Of a stretch of 9,424 nucleotides of DNA, positions 1-7,441 are shown piece by piece; positions within the stretch are counted from its first letter, which is position 1; every line of letters begins with the position of its first letter. Below the pieces are notes generated by a model, which saw only the letters and a program-made list of their open reading frames with translations, ran no database searches and was not told the DNA's origin. The position numbers were made by a program, and so were the translations under genes. This stretch comes from Verrucomicrobiota bacterium (lineage in GTDB: Bacteria > Verrucomicrobiota > Verrucomicrobiia > Limisphaerales > UBA9464), in the NCBI GenBank assembly GCA_025354845.1, contig JANXMD010000260.1:1-9424 (forward strand), read 5' to 3'.

Positions 1-945
1 ACTTGGGACAAATTCCTCAAGACCGGTGACGAGCGCTGGCCGGCACGCCTGCCGATGACCAAGTCGGCCGTGCGCGCCATGGACACCGTGACCGCCTTTC
101 TCGGATCGCCCGAGGGTGGCAACGTGAAAGTGGACAAGTTCGTGGTTTCCGGCGGTTCCAAGCGCGGCTGGACCACCTGGACCACTGCGGCCGTCGATCC
201 GCGCGTCGTGGCCATCTGCCCGATCGTCATCGACGTGCTGAACGTGGAGAAGTCGATGGAGCATCACTACCAGGCCTACGGCTTTTATGCCCCCGCGGTC
301 GGCAACTACACCCAGCATCACATCATGGACTGGAACGGAACGCCGGAGATCAAGGCGCTGTACGCCATCGAAGATCCCTTCACCTACCGCGACCGCCTGA
401 CGATGCCGAAGCTTCTGATGAATGCGGCGGGCGATCAGTTCTTCCTCCCGGATTCCTCGCAGTTCTATTTCGACCAGTTGGTCGGTCCCAAGTACCTGCG
501 CTACGTGCCCAACACCGATCACTCAATGCGCAACAGCGACGCCTACGAGTCGCTGCTGGCCTGGCACCATCTGGCAACCACCCAGGGTCACCTGCCTGAG
601 TTCTCCTGGAAACACAGCCCGGATGGCGCCGTGACCGTCACACCCAAGGACGCCCCGCGTCAGGTGATGCTGTGGCAGGCTCACACCGATGCAGTGCGTG
701 ATTTCCGCCTGGAAACGGTGGGCCCGATCTGGAAGTCCTCACCAGTGTCCCCCGACGAGATGGGCAACTACACCGCCCGCGTGGCCAAGCCGGCCAAGGG
801 CTGGACCGGTTACTTCCTGGAACTCACCTACGATGTCGGCGCCACCAAGCCGCTCAAGCTCACCACCGACGTGAAGGTGATTCCCGATGTACTCCCATTC
901 GCACCTGCTGCGGCTCAGCATCCCAAGGGTTTCCTGAGCAAATAA
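1..945 (+). CDS. PhoPQ-activated pathogenicity-related protein (PqaA family), 5' end outside window
   Basis: The reading frame is open from the first base, so the gene starts upstream; 314 codons are visible. An ATG at 55 lies in frame but is internal, because the residues before it (TWDKFLKTGDERWPARLPM) already read as family sequence. The protein resembles the PhoPQ-activated pathogenicity-related family, alpha/beta-hydrolase-like proteins named after Salmonella PqaA. A nucleophile-elbow-like GGSKRGW is seen with Ser at visible residue 53, then an Asp in AAGDQFFLPD (residue 145) and a His in NTDHSM (residue 174). This order fits a Ser-Asp-His triad. The C-terminal ~120 residues look like a beta-rich add-on. 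The substrate of this family is not known to me; hydrolase activity is inferred from the fold. Family members are usually 400-500 residues, so roughly the first third is missing. The next gene follows after 37 bp on the same strand. Confidence 0.88.
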   Translation, partial: TWDKFLKTGDERWPARLPMTKSAVRAMDTVTAFLGSPEGGNVKVDKFVVSGGSKRGWTTWTTAAVDPRVVAICPIVIDVLNVEKSMEHHYQAYGFYAPAVGNYTQHHIMDWNGTPEIKALYAIEDPFTYRDRLTMPKLLMNAAGDQFFLPDSSQFYFDQLVGPKYLRYVPNTDHSMRNSDAYESLLAWHHLATTQGHLPEFSWKHSPDGAVTVTPKDAPRQVMLWQAHTDAVRDFRLETVGPIWKSSPVSPDEMGNYTARVAKPAKGWTGYFLELTYDVGATKPLKLTTDVKVIPDVLPFAPAAAQHPKGFLSK

Positions 946-982
946 GGCCGCACCACCTCACCGAGTCGCAACGAACGCCGCC

Positions 983-2356
983 ATGAGGATCACTCGTCGT
1001 CGGATCCTTCACTTTTTGCTGCTGGGAATCGGGCTCGGTGCAATGGGTGGCGCCTCCGTGCTGCGCGCCGAGCCCGCCCGTCCCCAAGCGTCGCCCCTCC
1101 ACGCCGAGGCGGTTCGGTGGCGGACCCTGCTTTCGGAACGGATCCTTCCCTATTGGTACGACACGGCGATGGATTGGAAGCGCGGCGGCTATGTGCTGGC
1201 CGACGACGCTGTGCGCGGCCGCTCGGAGCCCGACGAGAAACAGTTGGTGACCCAGGCCCGCATGGTGTGGACTTTTTCGCTGGCTCATCGCGAGGGCTTC
1301 AGCACGCCGCAGCGCGATTACCTGAAGGCGGCCCATCACGGTGTGGCGTTTCTCCGCTCCGCGATGCGCGATCGCGAACACGGCGGCTACTTCTGGTCCG
1401 TAACCGCCGACGGCAAGCTCCGCGACGGACGCAAACGGCTCTACGGCGAGGCCTTCGTGGTGTACGCGCTGGTGGAATATCATCGGGCCTCGGGTGATGC
1501 CGCGGCCCTGCGCGACGCGCTCGAGCTCTATCGGGAGCTGCAGCGTCACACGCATGATGCGGCCCATCAGGGATGGATGGAACACTTCGAGCGGGACTGG
1601 ACCCCACTTCCCGTCGGGGATCGCAACGCCATCGTGGAACTGGCCGGACACAAGAGCGCCAACACCCACCTGCATTGGATGGAAGCGCTCGCGGAGTTGT
1701 ACGCGGACTCACACGATCCGGACGTTCGCCGTTCGCTCACTGAGGCGTTGGGACTGAATCGGCGTTATTTCTACCCGGCGGATCCGGCGAACGCGGCCTT
1801 CCACTTTCATCCCGACTGGACGCCCTCCGCCGATCCGTCGAGCGCGGGCTTGAGCTACGGTCACAACGTGGAATTCGCGTGGCTGATGATCCGCGCCGAG
1901 CAGGTGCTGCGGCAGGGAACCCGGTTTTCGCTCCACGCCACGCCGTCCTGGCCGCACTTCCACGCGCATGTAGATCATGCGCTCGCGCACGGCACGGATT
2001 TAAAGCTTGGCGGCACCTACAACCGCGGCGCGGGAAATGGTCCGGCCACCGACACCAGCAAGGTGTGGTGGGTGCAAGCCGAGATGATTGCCGCGCTCAC
2101 CGACGGCTTGGGACATCAGCCCGCCAACTCTTCCTATCAGGACGCGCTGACCCGCACGTTCCAGTTCGTGAACGCCCACATGACCGATGCCCGGACCGGC
2201 ATCTGGGTGGACACGGTCACCAGCGAGGGCGCTCCGAAGTCCACCGGATTGGCGCACAACTGGAAGGCCAACTACCACGACGTCCGGGCGCTGGTGAAGT
2301 TTGTGGATGCGTTTGATCCGCGACCTTCGGTGGTCACGAAGCCGGCCGCCAAGTAA
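983..2356 (+). CDS. Exported AGE-family (N-acylglucosamine / cellobiose 2-epimerase-like) protein
   Basis: This 457-residue protein carries hallmarks of the AGE family of (alpha/alpha)6-barrel sugar epimerases/isomerases, which interconvert C2 epimers of N-acylglucosamine, cellobiose or mannose through a proton shuttle between histidines. Visible motifs in order are NTHLHW (residues 228-233), SYGHNVE (His294, Glu297), KVWWVQAE, and WKANYHD (His432). The tryptophan-rich motif and the SYGH..E pattern match cellobiose 2-epimerases best, but the substrate cannot be fixed from sequence. The N-terminus is unusual for the family. Residues 1-29 have an RRR motif, a hydrophobic stretch and an LRA|EP cleavage site, so it looks like a Tat or Sec signal peptide and the enzyme probably acts outside the cytoplasm. 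Characterised AGE enzymes are mostly cytosolic. No clear Shine-Dalgarno sequence precedes the ATG; the start was chosen because it supplies the whole leader. It is probably cotranscribed with its neighbours. Confidence 0.9.
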   Translation: MRITRRRILHFLLLGIGLGAMGGASVLRAEPARPQASPLHAEAVRWRTLLSERILPYWYDTAMDWKRGGYVLADDAVRGRSEPDEKQLVTQARMVWTFSLAHREGFSTPQRDYLKAAHHGVAFLRSAMRDREHGGYFWSVTADGKLRDGRKRLYGEAFVVYALVEYHRASGDAAALRDALELYRELQRHTHDAAHQGWMEHFERDWTPLPVGDRNAIVELAGHKSANTHLHWMEALAELYADSHDPDVRRSLTEALGLNRRYFYPADPANAAFHFHPDWTPSADPSSAGLSYGHNVEFAWLMIRAEQVLRQGTRFSLHATPSWPHFHAHVDHALAHGTDLKLGGTYNRGAGNGPATDTSKVWWVQAEMIAALTDGLGHQPANSSYQDALTRTFQFVNAHMTDARTGIWVDTVTSEGAPKSTGLAHNWKANYHDVRALVKFVDAFDPRPSVVTKPAAK

Positions 2357-2376
2357 GTGGGCGTGGACAAGCGCCC

Positions 2377-3558
2377 GTGTGTGACGATGCTCGGGCGGTG
2401 CGGTCGGCCTTAGTCCCCATCTACTTCGATTACAACGCCACCACGCCGCTGGATTCCGCGGTGCGGGAGGCAATGCTACCGTTCCTCGATGGCACCTGGG
2501 GTAATCCCTCTTCCGTTCATGCGATCGGACGCACGGCGCGTGCCGCCTTGGATGATGCCCGATACCGGCTCTCGGCGCTGTGGCGGTGCAAGCCGTCGGA
2601 AGTGGTGTTTACCGCAGGCGGCACCGAATCGAACAACCTCGCGATCTTCGGCACCGCCCGGCTTCTCCGTACGCGCGGGCGTCACCTGATTTGCTCGGCG
2701 GTGGAGCATCCCGCGGTGTTGCACGCGTTTCGTTTTCTGCGGGAGCACGAGGGATTCGAAGTCACCGAACTGCCGGTGGATTCCCGCGGGCGTGTCTCCG
2801 TTTCGACCGTGGAATCGGCATTGCGACCCGACACCGTTCTGGTGTCGGTGATGGCTGCCAATAATGAAGTGGGAACGCTGCAGCCGGTGCCGGAAATCGG
2901 GCGGTTGTGCCGGGAGCGTGGCGTCCGTTTCCACACCGACGCGGTCCAGGCGTTCGGAAAACTCCCGTTTCGTGACATCCACCAGTTTGAAGCGGACCTC
3001 GTGTCGGTTTGCGCCCACAAATTCCACGGACCCAAGGGGGCGGGGGCGCTGTTCATTCGATCGCCGCTGCAACCTCTGCCGACCCAGATCGGCGGCGGCC
3101 ACGAGAACGAGCGGCGCGCCGGAACCGAGAATCTCGCGGCCATCGCCGGTCTGGTCCGTGCGTTTGAGAGATGCGTGGTGGTCCCGGCATTTGACCCGCA
3201 GGTCTTGACGCCGCTTGCCAGTCGATTGGTCCAAGCGGTGGCCGCCATTCCGGGCGTCACGGTGCGCAGCCCAATGTCGGACGGTGACCGGCTGCCGAAC
3301 ACGGTCGCGTTCTCCGTTCAGGGAACGGATGGCATCGCCCTGATGGCAACCCTTGATCTGGAGGGAGTCTGTGCCTCGAGCGGTTCGGCGTGTTCTGCTG
3401 GCTCGCTGGAGCCGAGCCACGTGCTGGCGGCGATGGGCGTTCCCGCCGCCGAAGCGAACGCGTTGGTTCGATTTTCGCTCGGCCGCGATTCGACATTGGA
3501 AGAGGTGGACCGCGTGATGGAGCGGCTCCCGCACCTCTTGGGTCGCCTGCGGGCGTGA
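2377..3558 (+). CDS. Cysteine desulfurase, class I (NifS/IscS type)
   Basis: This PLP-dependent enzyme converts cysteine to alanine and passes the sulfur, as a persulfide on its own cysteine, to Fe-S cluster assembly or tRNA thiolation. Fold-type I aminotransferase motifs are complete: the N-terminal YFDYNATTPLD, GGTESNN, SAVEHPAV (His111, stacks on PLP), HTDAVQAFGK (Asp188 and Gln191), AHKFHGPKG (Lys215, the Schiff-base lysine) and SSGSACSAGSLEPSHV (Cys339 on the extended class I loop). At 393 residues it is a normal length for IscS/NifS. The start is a GTG; an in-frame GTG at 2398 would also fit, since conserved sequence begins only near YFDYN, and neither has a clear ribosome-binding site. 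It begins 20 bp after the AGE-family gene and may be in its transcript. No IscU, SufU, IscR, MnmA or Dnd gene is adjacent, so the sulfur acceptor cannot be named and no gene symbol is given. Confidence 0.93.
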   Translation: MCDDARAVRSALVPIYFDYNATTPLDSAVREAMLPFLDGTWGNPSSVHAIGRTARAALDDARYRLSALWRCKPSEVVFTAGGTESNNLAIFGTARLLRTRGRHLICSAVEHPAVLHAFRFLREHEGFEVTELPVDSRGRVSVSTVESALRPDTVLVSVMAANNEVGTLQPVPEIGRLCRERGVRFHTDAVQAFGKLPFRDIHQFEADLVSVCAHKFHGPKGAGALFIRSPLQPLPTQIGGGHENERRAGTENLAAIAGLVRAFERCVVVPAFDPQVLTPLASRLVQAVAAIPGVTVRSPMSDGDRLPNTVAFSVQGTDGIALMATLDLEGVCASSGSACSAGSLEPSHVLAAMGVPAAEANALVRFSLGRDSTLEEVDRVMERLPHLLGRLRA

Positions 3559-3818
3559 TCGGGTCACCAGGCGCTCGCGTAGGTTCACAACCCGGGGAAG
3601 CAAGAAGTGTTCTGCCAAAACGATTCGTGCTGGGGCTTCGCACGATGGAGTGGTTGCAACCATTTGATTTACGCAAATAAACGATCGTTCGACGTAACCT
3701 GAAGTCGCTCTCCGAGATCGTCTTCCACGGACGCTTTTCAGGAATGCTCCGTGAGGTAAGAAGGAAGCAAACCGGGGTTCCCACGCGAAGGGAATCCGGG
3801 AACGGCGGCCATGCAGTC
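3559..3818. promoter_or_regulatory. Spacer/leader before the HTTM gene with two palindromes and a hairpin
   Basis: This 260-bp spacer contains an A/T-richer island around 3652-3690, set in otherwise GC-rich DNA. The island holds a perfect 12-bp palindrome TGGTTGCAACCA (3651-3662) and a perfect 10-bp palindrome AACGATCGTT (3680-3689), with centres 28 bp apart. Such pairs can be operator sites near a promoter. A loose -35-like TTGCAA sits inside the first palindrome, but I cannot point to a convincing -10. Further down, 3772-3782 can pair with 3790-3799 in a ~10-bp stem with a 7-nt loop, ending 19 nt before the chosen ATG. No T-tract follows it, so it is not an intrinsic terminator. A regulatory role is inferred only. 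Confidence 0.35.
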
Positions 3819-6161
3819 ATGTCGTTTCGCTCCCTCCGTCAACTCCTCGGCACGCCCGTTTCCGGGCAGTCGCTGGCCGTCTTTCGGATCCTCGTGGGCA
3901 CCTTGATGCTGCTCGAGGCAATCACGCTCTGCGTGCCCATGCCCGACATGGTCTCCACCGGACGAACGCCGCTGGAAGCCTATTTCACCTCTCCCAAGAT
4001 CCACTTCCACACGCCGTATCCGCTCTTCAGCTGGGTTCCGGTCCCGGCGGAACCGCGAATGCATCTTCTGGTCGTCGCGCTTGGCGTGTCCGGTGTGCTG
4101 ATGGCGGCGGGTGCGTGTTATCGGGTCACGTCCGTCACCACGTTTCTGTTCTGGGGCTGGATCTATGTTTCCGAGTCGCTGCGGACTTACTGGCGGAGTG
4201 ATTACTACCTCGATGTGCTGCTGCTGTTCCTGTTGATGTGGATGCCGGCGGAACGCTGTTTCAGTGTGGACGCGTGGTGGCGAAGGAGGCGTGCGGCGGT
4301 GCGTGGAGAAGCGTCGTCCACTTGGAATGCGGGTGTGATTCCGTTCTGGCCCGTGTTTCTCCTGAGGGCGCAATTGGTATTGGCCTACTTTTACGCCGGG
4401 TTCACCAAGCTGAGTGCCGACTGGCTGCTCGACGCGGCGCCGGTGCGCTGGTTCCTCGCCCGTCCTGGCGTCACGGAGCCCTTCCGAAGCGTGCTGTCAC
4501 CGGTGCTTTTTCATCAGTTCGAGTCCCTCATCCACAGTGTCGCGTTTGCCTACGTCCTCAGCTGGGCGGGCATGCTGTTCGATCTTTCGGTGGGATGCCT
4601 CCTCCTCGTTCGGAGAACGCGGGTGTTGGGGTTGGCGTTGATGACCACCTTTCACGTCACGAATCATTTTCTGATCTTCAATGACATCGCGTGGTTCCCC
4701 TTGGTGGGCATCACCACGGCGTGGATTTTTCTCGATCCGACGTGGCCGGGAATTTTCGTCCGTTGGATCCGGCATCCCCGGATCCGCCAGCCCGACTTGT
4801 GCTGGCTGGTTGGCGGCGTGGTGTTGCTGCCCGGCATTGGGGGATTCCTGGGCTGGGCGTCGCGCCCGATGTCCGTGGCCACTCCGCGCGGTGAGAGTCG
4901 ACTGCCGCGCTGGGTTCCAGGATTTGTCGTGGCGTGGCTGGCGCTGCAGATCCTGATTCCGCTGCGCGGCTCGGTCATCGCAGGGGATGACCGGTTCACC
5001 TGGGAGGGACTGAGCTTTGCTTGGCGGCTCAAGGCCGACACCCGGCACGCGTATCTCCCGCGGATCACCCTTGAGGATTCGGCGTTGATCGACTTGAAGC
5101 CGGGGGCGGCTGCGGTGATCCACTGGGACCGCTGGCCGGAGGATCGAACGCTGTACCACCAGGTGGAACCGAAGGCGATTGATTGGGAATCCCTCCCTGA
5201 ATTGCTCGTGGTCACCGCCACCGCAACTGGCGAACGAGTGATGTTCAATCCGCTGTCGCGCCAGTTCACCGGCCGCACGCGCGAGGCCGCGCGGGCGCGG
5301 GCAACTGAGCTGTGGACGACGCGATTCGGACACGCACCGGAGGGCTTCATCGAAACGCAGCCGTTGCTCGATATTGTCACCCATCTCGTCCGCGGATTGC
5401 GTGAGGCCGGCGAAATGGGACTTGCCCAACAGTATGCTGCGGTCGAGGCAACGCTCCGCTCCCAGATGGGCAAGGGCGCGGATTCGAACGCCGTTGCCTC
5501 CACCGTGTCTGTCTTGGCCCAGGCGCTCGATTCGTTGCACCGGCAGGATGTGGGGGGCACGCTGGCGCCATACTTCCAACGGCTGGCGCCGTTCGTGCTC
5601 GAGTCCGGAGGGCGGACACCACCGGCGTTCCTGGTGATTCAGGATCCCGCGGTGTTGCGGGAGTCGCCTTCGACGAAGGAGACGGTCGTCATTCGAGACG
5701 CCTGGCGCGTGGCGGATGGCCGCTCTCTTCGCGATTCGGGCTCACCCTTCGAGGTCTACGCCGCCGACCTGGAGACCGACACCGCCGCCTCGGGATCCCG
5801 CGTGCCGGTGCGGTTGGTGGTGTCATCGGGCGGAATCCCGTCGGTGGTCTGGAATATTCTCGGCGACACCGCCCCGTCTCAATGGCTGCACTTCAGCAGC
5901 CAGCCGTTCTTGTTGCGCCGCTACGCCGTGCGGGTGGCGGACCAATGGAAGGCCCACACCGGCCGCCGCCCCGCGGTGCATGCGTGGACCCAGGTGTCGT
6001 TCAACGGGCGTCCCTACCAGCCGTTAGTGGATCCGGCGGCCGACCTCGCGTCGGTGCCCGTCTCGTGGTTTCGGCACAATCCGTGGGTGCTGGATCTGCA
6101 AACCCCACGTATTCCCGCAGGCGTGCTGGTTCCCGGTCGGTTGCCGGCGTCGGTTTTCTAA
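3819..6161 (+). CDS. Vitamin K-dependent gamma-carboxylase-like HTTM membrane protein, expanded C-terminal half
   Basis: The N-terminal ~385 residues form a polytopic membrane region of the HTTM / vitamin K-dependent gamma-carboxylase family. Hydrophobic segments lie near residues 20-40, 82-100, 104-118, 129-143, 176-193, 240-264, 268-305, 328-346 and 366-381. AGFTKLSADWL (Lys197) lines up with the human enzyme's AGVKKLDADW, whose second lysine is catalytic Lys218. FHVTNHFLIFNDIAWFP and LIPLRGSVIAGDDRFTWEGLSFAWRL are also family signatures. Near the C-terminus, VSFNGRPYQPLVDPAADL (about 726-743) matches the conserved WVSLNGRP..LIDP..DL block. From memory, these last two blocks are usually about 65-100 residues apart; here the gap is about 320. 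At 780 residues it is therefore long for a bacterial homologue. The ATG at 3819 is preferred over one at 3744, because the 25 extra residues are charged and unlike the family and lie over a leader hairpin. Activity and substrate are unknown. Confidence 0.85.
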   Translation: MSFRSLRQLLGTPVSGQSLAVFRILVGTLMLLEAITLCVPMPDMVSTGRTPLEAYFTSPKIHFHTPYPLFSWVPVPAEPRMHLLVVALGVSGVLMAAGACYRVTSVTTFLFWGWIYVSESLRTYWRSDYYLDVLLLFLLMWMPAERCFSVDAWWRRRRAAVRGEASSTWNAGVIPFWPVFLLRAQLVLAYFYAGFTKLSADWLLDAAPVRWFLARPGVTEPFRSVLSPVLFHQFESLIHSVAFAYVLSWAGMLFDLSVGCLLLVRRTRVLGLALMTTFHVTNHFLIFNDIAWFPLVGITTAWIFLDPTWPGIFVRWIRHPRIRQPDLCWLVGGVVLLPGIGGFLGWASRPMSVATPRGESRLPRWVPGFVVAWLALQILIPLRGSVIAGDDRFTWEGLSFAWRLKADTRHAYLPRITLEDSALIDLKPGAAAVIHWDRWPEDRTLYHQVEPKAIDWESLPELLVVTATATGERVMFNPLSRQFTGRTREAARARATELWTTRFGHAPEGFIETQPLLDIVTHLVRGLREAGEMGLAQQYAAVEATLRSQMGKGADSNAVASTVSVLAQALDSLHRQDVGGTLAPYFQRLAPFVLESGGRTPPAFLVIQDPAVLRESPSTKETVVIRDAWRVADGRSLRDSGSPFEVYAADLETDTAASGSRVPVRLVVSSGGIPSVVWNILGDTAPSQWLHFSSQPFLLRRYAVRVADQWKAHTGRRPAVHAWTQVSFNGRPYQPLVDPAADLASVPVSWFRHNPWVLDLQTPRIPAGVLVPGRLPASVF

Positions 6162-6166
6162 AATCA

Positions 6167-6194
6167 CGGAGATCGAAGATCGGAGATGGGAGAT
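6167..6194. repeat. Tandem 14-bp repeat, two units
   Basis: Two adjacent 14-bp units, CGGAGATCGAAGAT (6167-6180) and CGGAGATGGGAGAT (6181-6194), fill nearly all of the 36-bp gap between two convergent genes. The same unit occurs three times at 8062-8103, so this is a dispersed family and not local slippage. The tract is purine-rich on the plus strand. It starts 5 bp after the stop of the HTTM gene and ends 3 bp before the stop codon of the minus-strand gene. No function is known to me. Confidence 0.75.
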
Positions 6195-6197
6195 CGA

Positions 6198-7169
6198 TCA
6201 GATGAATGCACGCCGGAGGGCGGCGATGCTCTTGGGCACTGCGGTTTCGGGGTTCTCCTTGCCCTCCATTTCGAGGGCAACCCAGCCAGAATAGCCGGCG
6301 TCGGCGAGGATTGAGGCGATCCGCGGATAGTCCAGATCCAGCGTGTACCACTCGCCACCTCCGGGATAGGTCTTCGCCTGCACGTACACCGTCCGCGCGG
6401 CGATGCGCACCAGCTTGTCGTACGGATTCTCCAGAAAATTGCCGGTGTCCATCAACACGCCAAGCCACGGCGATTGAATCGCATCGGTAATGCGAAGTAG
6501 TCCCTCGGGGGATCGGGTGAGTCCCCAATGGTTTTCCACCGCGAGGATGACGCCGTGCTGTGCCGCCTTTTCGAGACACTGGTGCAGGCTGTCGATGCAC
6601 CACTTGAAGCCGTCGTCTTCGGTATAGCCGGGCAACACGGGCTCGATGCCGCGCGCCTTCATGAGGTCGTCGAAGTCCTTGATTGTGTTCCAGCGTCCCG
6701 AGTTGATGCGCAACACGCCGACGCCGAGGGCTGAGGCGATCTCGATGCACTTGTGGGTGTGGGCAATTTGGGCGCGCAGGAAGGCGGGGTCGGGATCGAC
6801 GAAGTCCTGGTGGATGCTAAGGCAGCAGAAGCTCACGCCATGGCGGGTCGCATGGCGTTTCAGCCGCGTGAGATACGCCCGATGCTCTGCGGTCAGCGGC
6901 TCCTTCTCGGGAAGGTCCATCTGGCGATGCAGCACATCGACCCCGGCCAGGCCCATCGCGGCGGCACGCTCGACCACGCCCTCGATCGTCACTTTGGGAT
7001 CGCGGAAGTGCCAGTAGCTGTAGCTGGCGACGGCTAGTTGGATCTTGGGCTTCCGTGCTGCCGCAGTCGGCGCGGCCTGCAGGACTGGGGAGTCGAGCAG
7101 ACCGGCGGCACCGGTTGCGACGGCAGCCGAGGCGGAGGTGGTGAGAAACCGGCGGCGGGAGGCGTTCAT
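6198..7169 (-). CDS. Tat-exported sugar phosphate isomerase/epimerase-like (xylose isomerase-like TIM barrel) protein
   Basis: This is a 323-residue protein of the AP-endonuclease-2 / xylose-isomerase-like TIM-barrel superfamily. Many members are metal-dependent sugar isomerases or epimerases. The leader ASRRRFLTTSASAAVATGAAG (residues 3-23) is a close match to the twin-arginine motif S-R-R-x-F-L, followed by a hydrophobic stretch, so export by Tat in folded form is likely. Candidate metal ligands are Glu212 in AVENHWG, Asp241 in LMDTGNF and Glu300 or Glu302 in ALEMEGKE. The position where many relatives have a histidine (HVHAK-type strand) reads YVQAKTY here (Gln264). This could mean altered metal binding, but my placement is by eye. 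Tat-exported barrels of this kind are frequent in Planctomycetes and Verrucomicrobia. The gene converges with the HTTM gene and diverges from the lytic transglycosylase. No Shine-Dalgarno is visible; an A-run sits just before the ATG. Substrate unknown. Confidence 0.88.
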   Translation of the reverse strand: MNASRRRFLTTSASAAVATGAAGLLDSPVLQAAPTAAARKPKIQLAVASYSYWHFRDPKVTIEGVVERAAAMGLAGVDVLHRQMDLPEKEPLTAEHRAYLTRLKRHATRHGVSFCCLSIHQDFVDPDPAFLRAQIAHTHKCIEIASALGVGVLRINSGRWNTIKDFDDLMKARGIEPVLPGYTEDDGFKWCIDSLHQCLEKAAQHGVILAVENHWGLTRSPEGLLRITDAIQSPWLGVLMDTGNFLENPYDKLVRIAARTVYVQAKTYPGGGEWYTLDLDYPRIASILADAGYSGWVALEMEGKENPETAVPKSIAALRRAFI

Positions 7170-7254
7170 GGGATTTTTTTTCGAATCTTACCGCGCACAC
7201 CGCGGTTGTCAGCCCCAGCGTCGTAGGACCCGGCTGAAGGAGAAATCGGAAATC

Positions 7255-7284
7255 AACCGCTGATCGACGCAGATAAACGCGGAT
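7255..7284 (-). repeat. Degenerate 3 x 10-bp dispersed repeat (minus orientation)
   Basis: Read on the minus strand, this stretch divides exactly into three 10-mers: ATCCGCGTTT, ATCTGCGTCG and ATCAGCGGTT. Each starts with ATC followed by NGCG. From general familiarity, sequences like this are scattered through intergenic regions of Verrucomicrobia and related genomes. A shorter plus-strand relative lies at 7370-7389. Function unknown. Confidence 0.6.
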
Positions 7285-7369
7285 GGAAATCGCCGACAGA
7301 GTCCTGTGAGAAATCCCCAGAATGGAGTCCCTTGAACGACCTCGCAAAGCGGACTCCGGGCGCCTCAGT

Positions 7370-7389
7370 ATCTGCGTTCATTTTCGGTT
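7370..7389 (+). repeat. Two-unit copy of the 10-bp-periodic repeat
   Basis: ATCTGCGTTC followed by ATTTTCGGTT reproduces the second and third 10-bp units of the 7255-7284 repeat, with substitutions and in the opposite orientation. It looks like a decayed or partial copy. Confidence 0.5.
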
Positions 7390-7441
7390 TGAACCGCCGT
7401 TGTTAGTCTAATCCGTCCGTTCGAATTCCTTCCGCCAAGCA

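Noticed and set aside
860..1675. 271-codon minus-strand open frame opposite the AGE-family gene
   Set aside because: It overlaps two well-supported plus-strand genes and shows no domain, leader or family motif.
983..3558. AGE-family protein and cysteine desulfurase as a two-gene functional system
   Set aside because: They are close and codirectional but lie in different compartments and unrelated pathways. Simple cotranscription or chance proximity explains it as well.
2476..3663. 395-codon open frame on the minus strand opposite the cysteine desulfurase
   Set aside because: The plus-strand frame has complete PLP-enzyme motifs. The antisense product is low-complexity, rich in Arg and His, and has no recognisable domain; it is a typical shadow in GC-rich DNA.
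3390..3680. 96-codon plus-strand open frame running from the desulfurase into the spacer
   Set aside because: Most of it overlaps the conserved desulfurase C-terminus in another frame, the remainder has no recognisable domain, and there is no ribosome-binding site.
4497..5579. 360- and 298-codon minus-strand open frames opposite the HTTM gene
   Set aside because: The sense frame has membrane helices and family motifs. The antisense products are Arg/Pro/Ser-rich with no hydrophobic or domain pattern.
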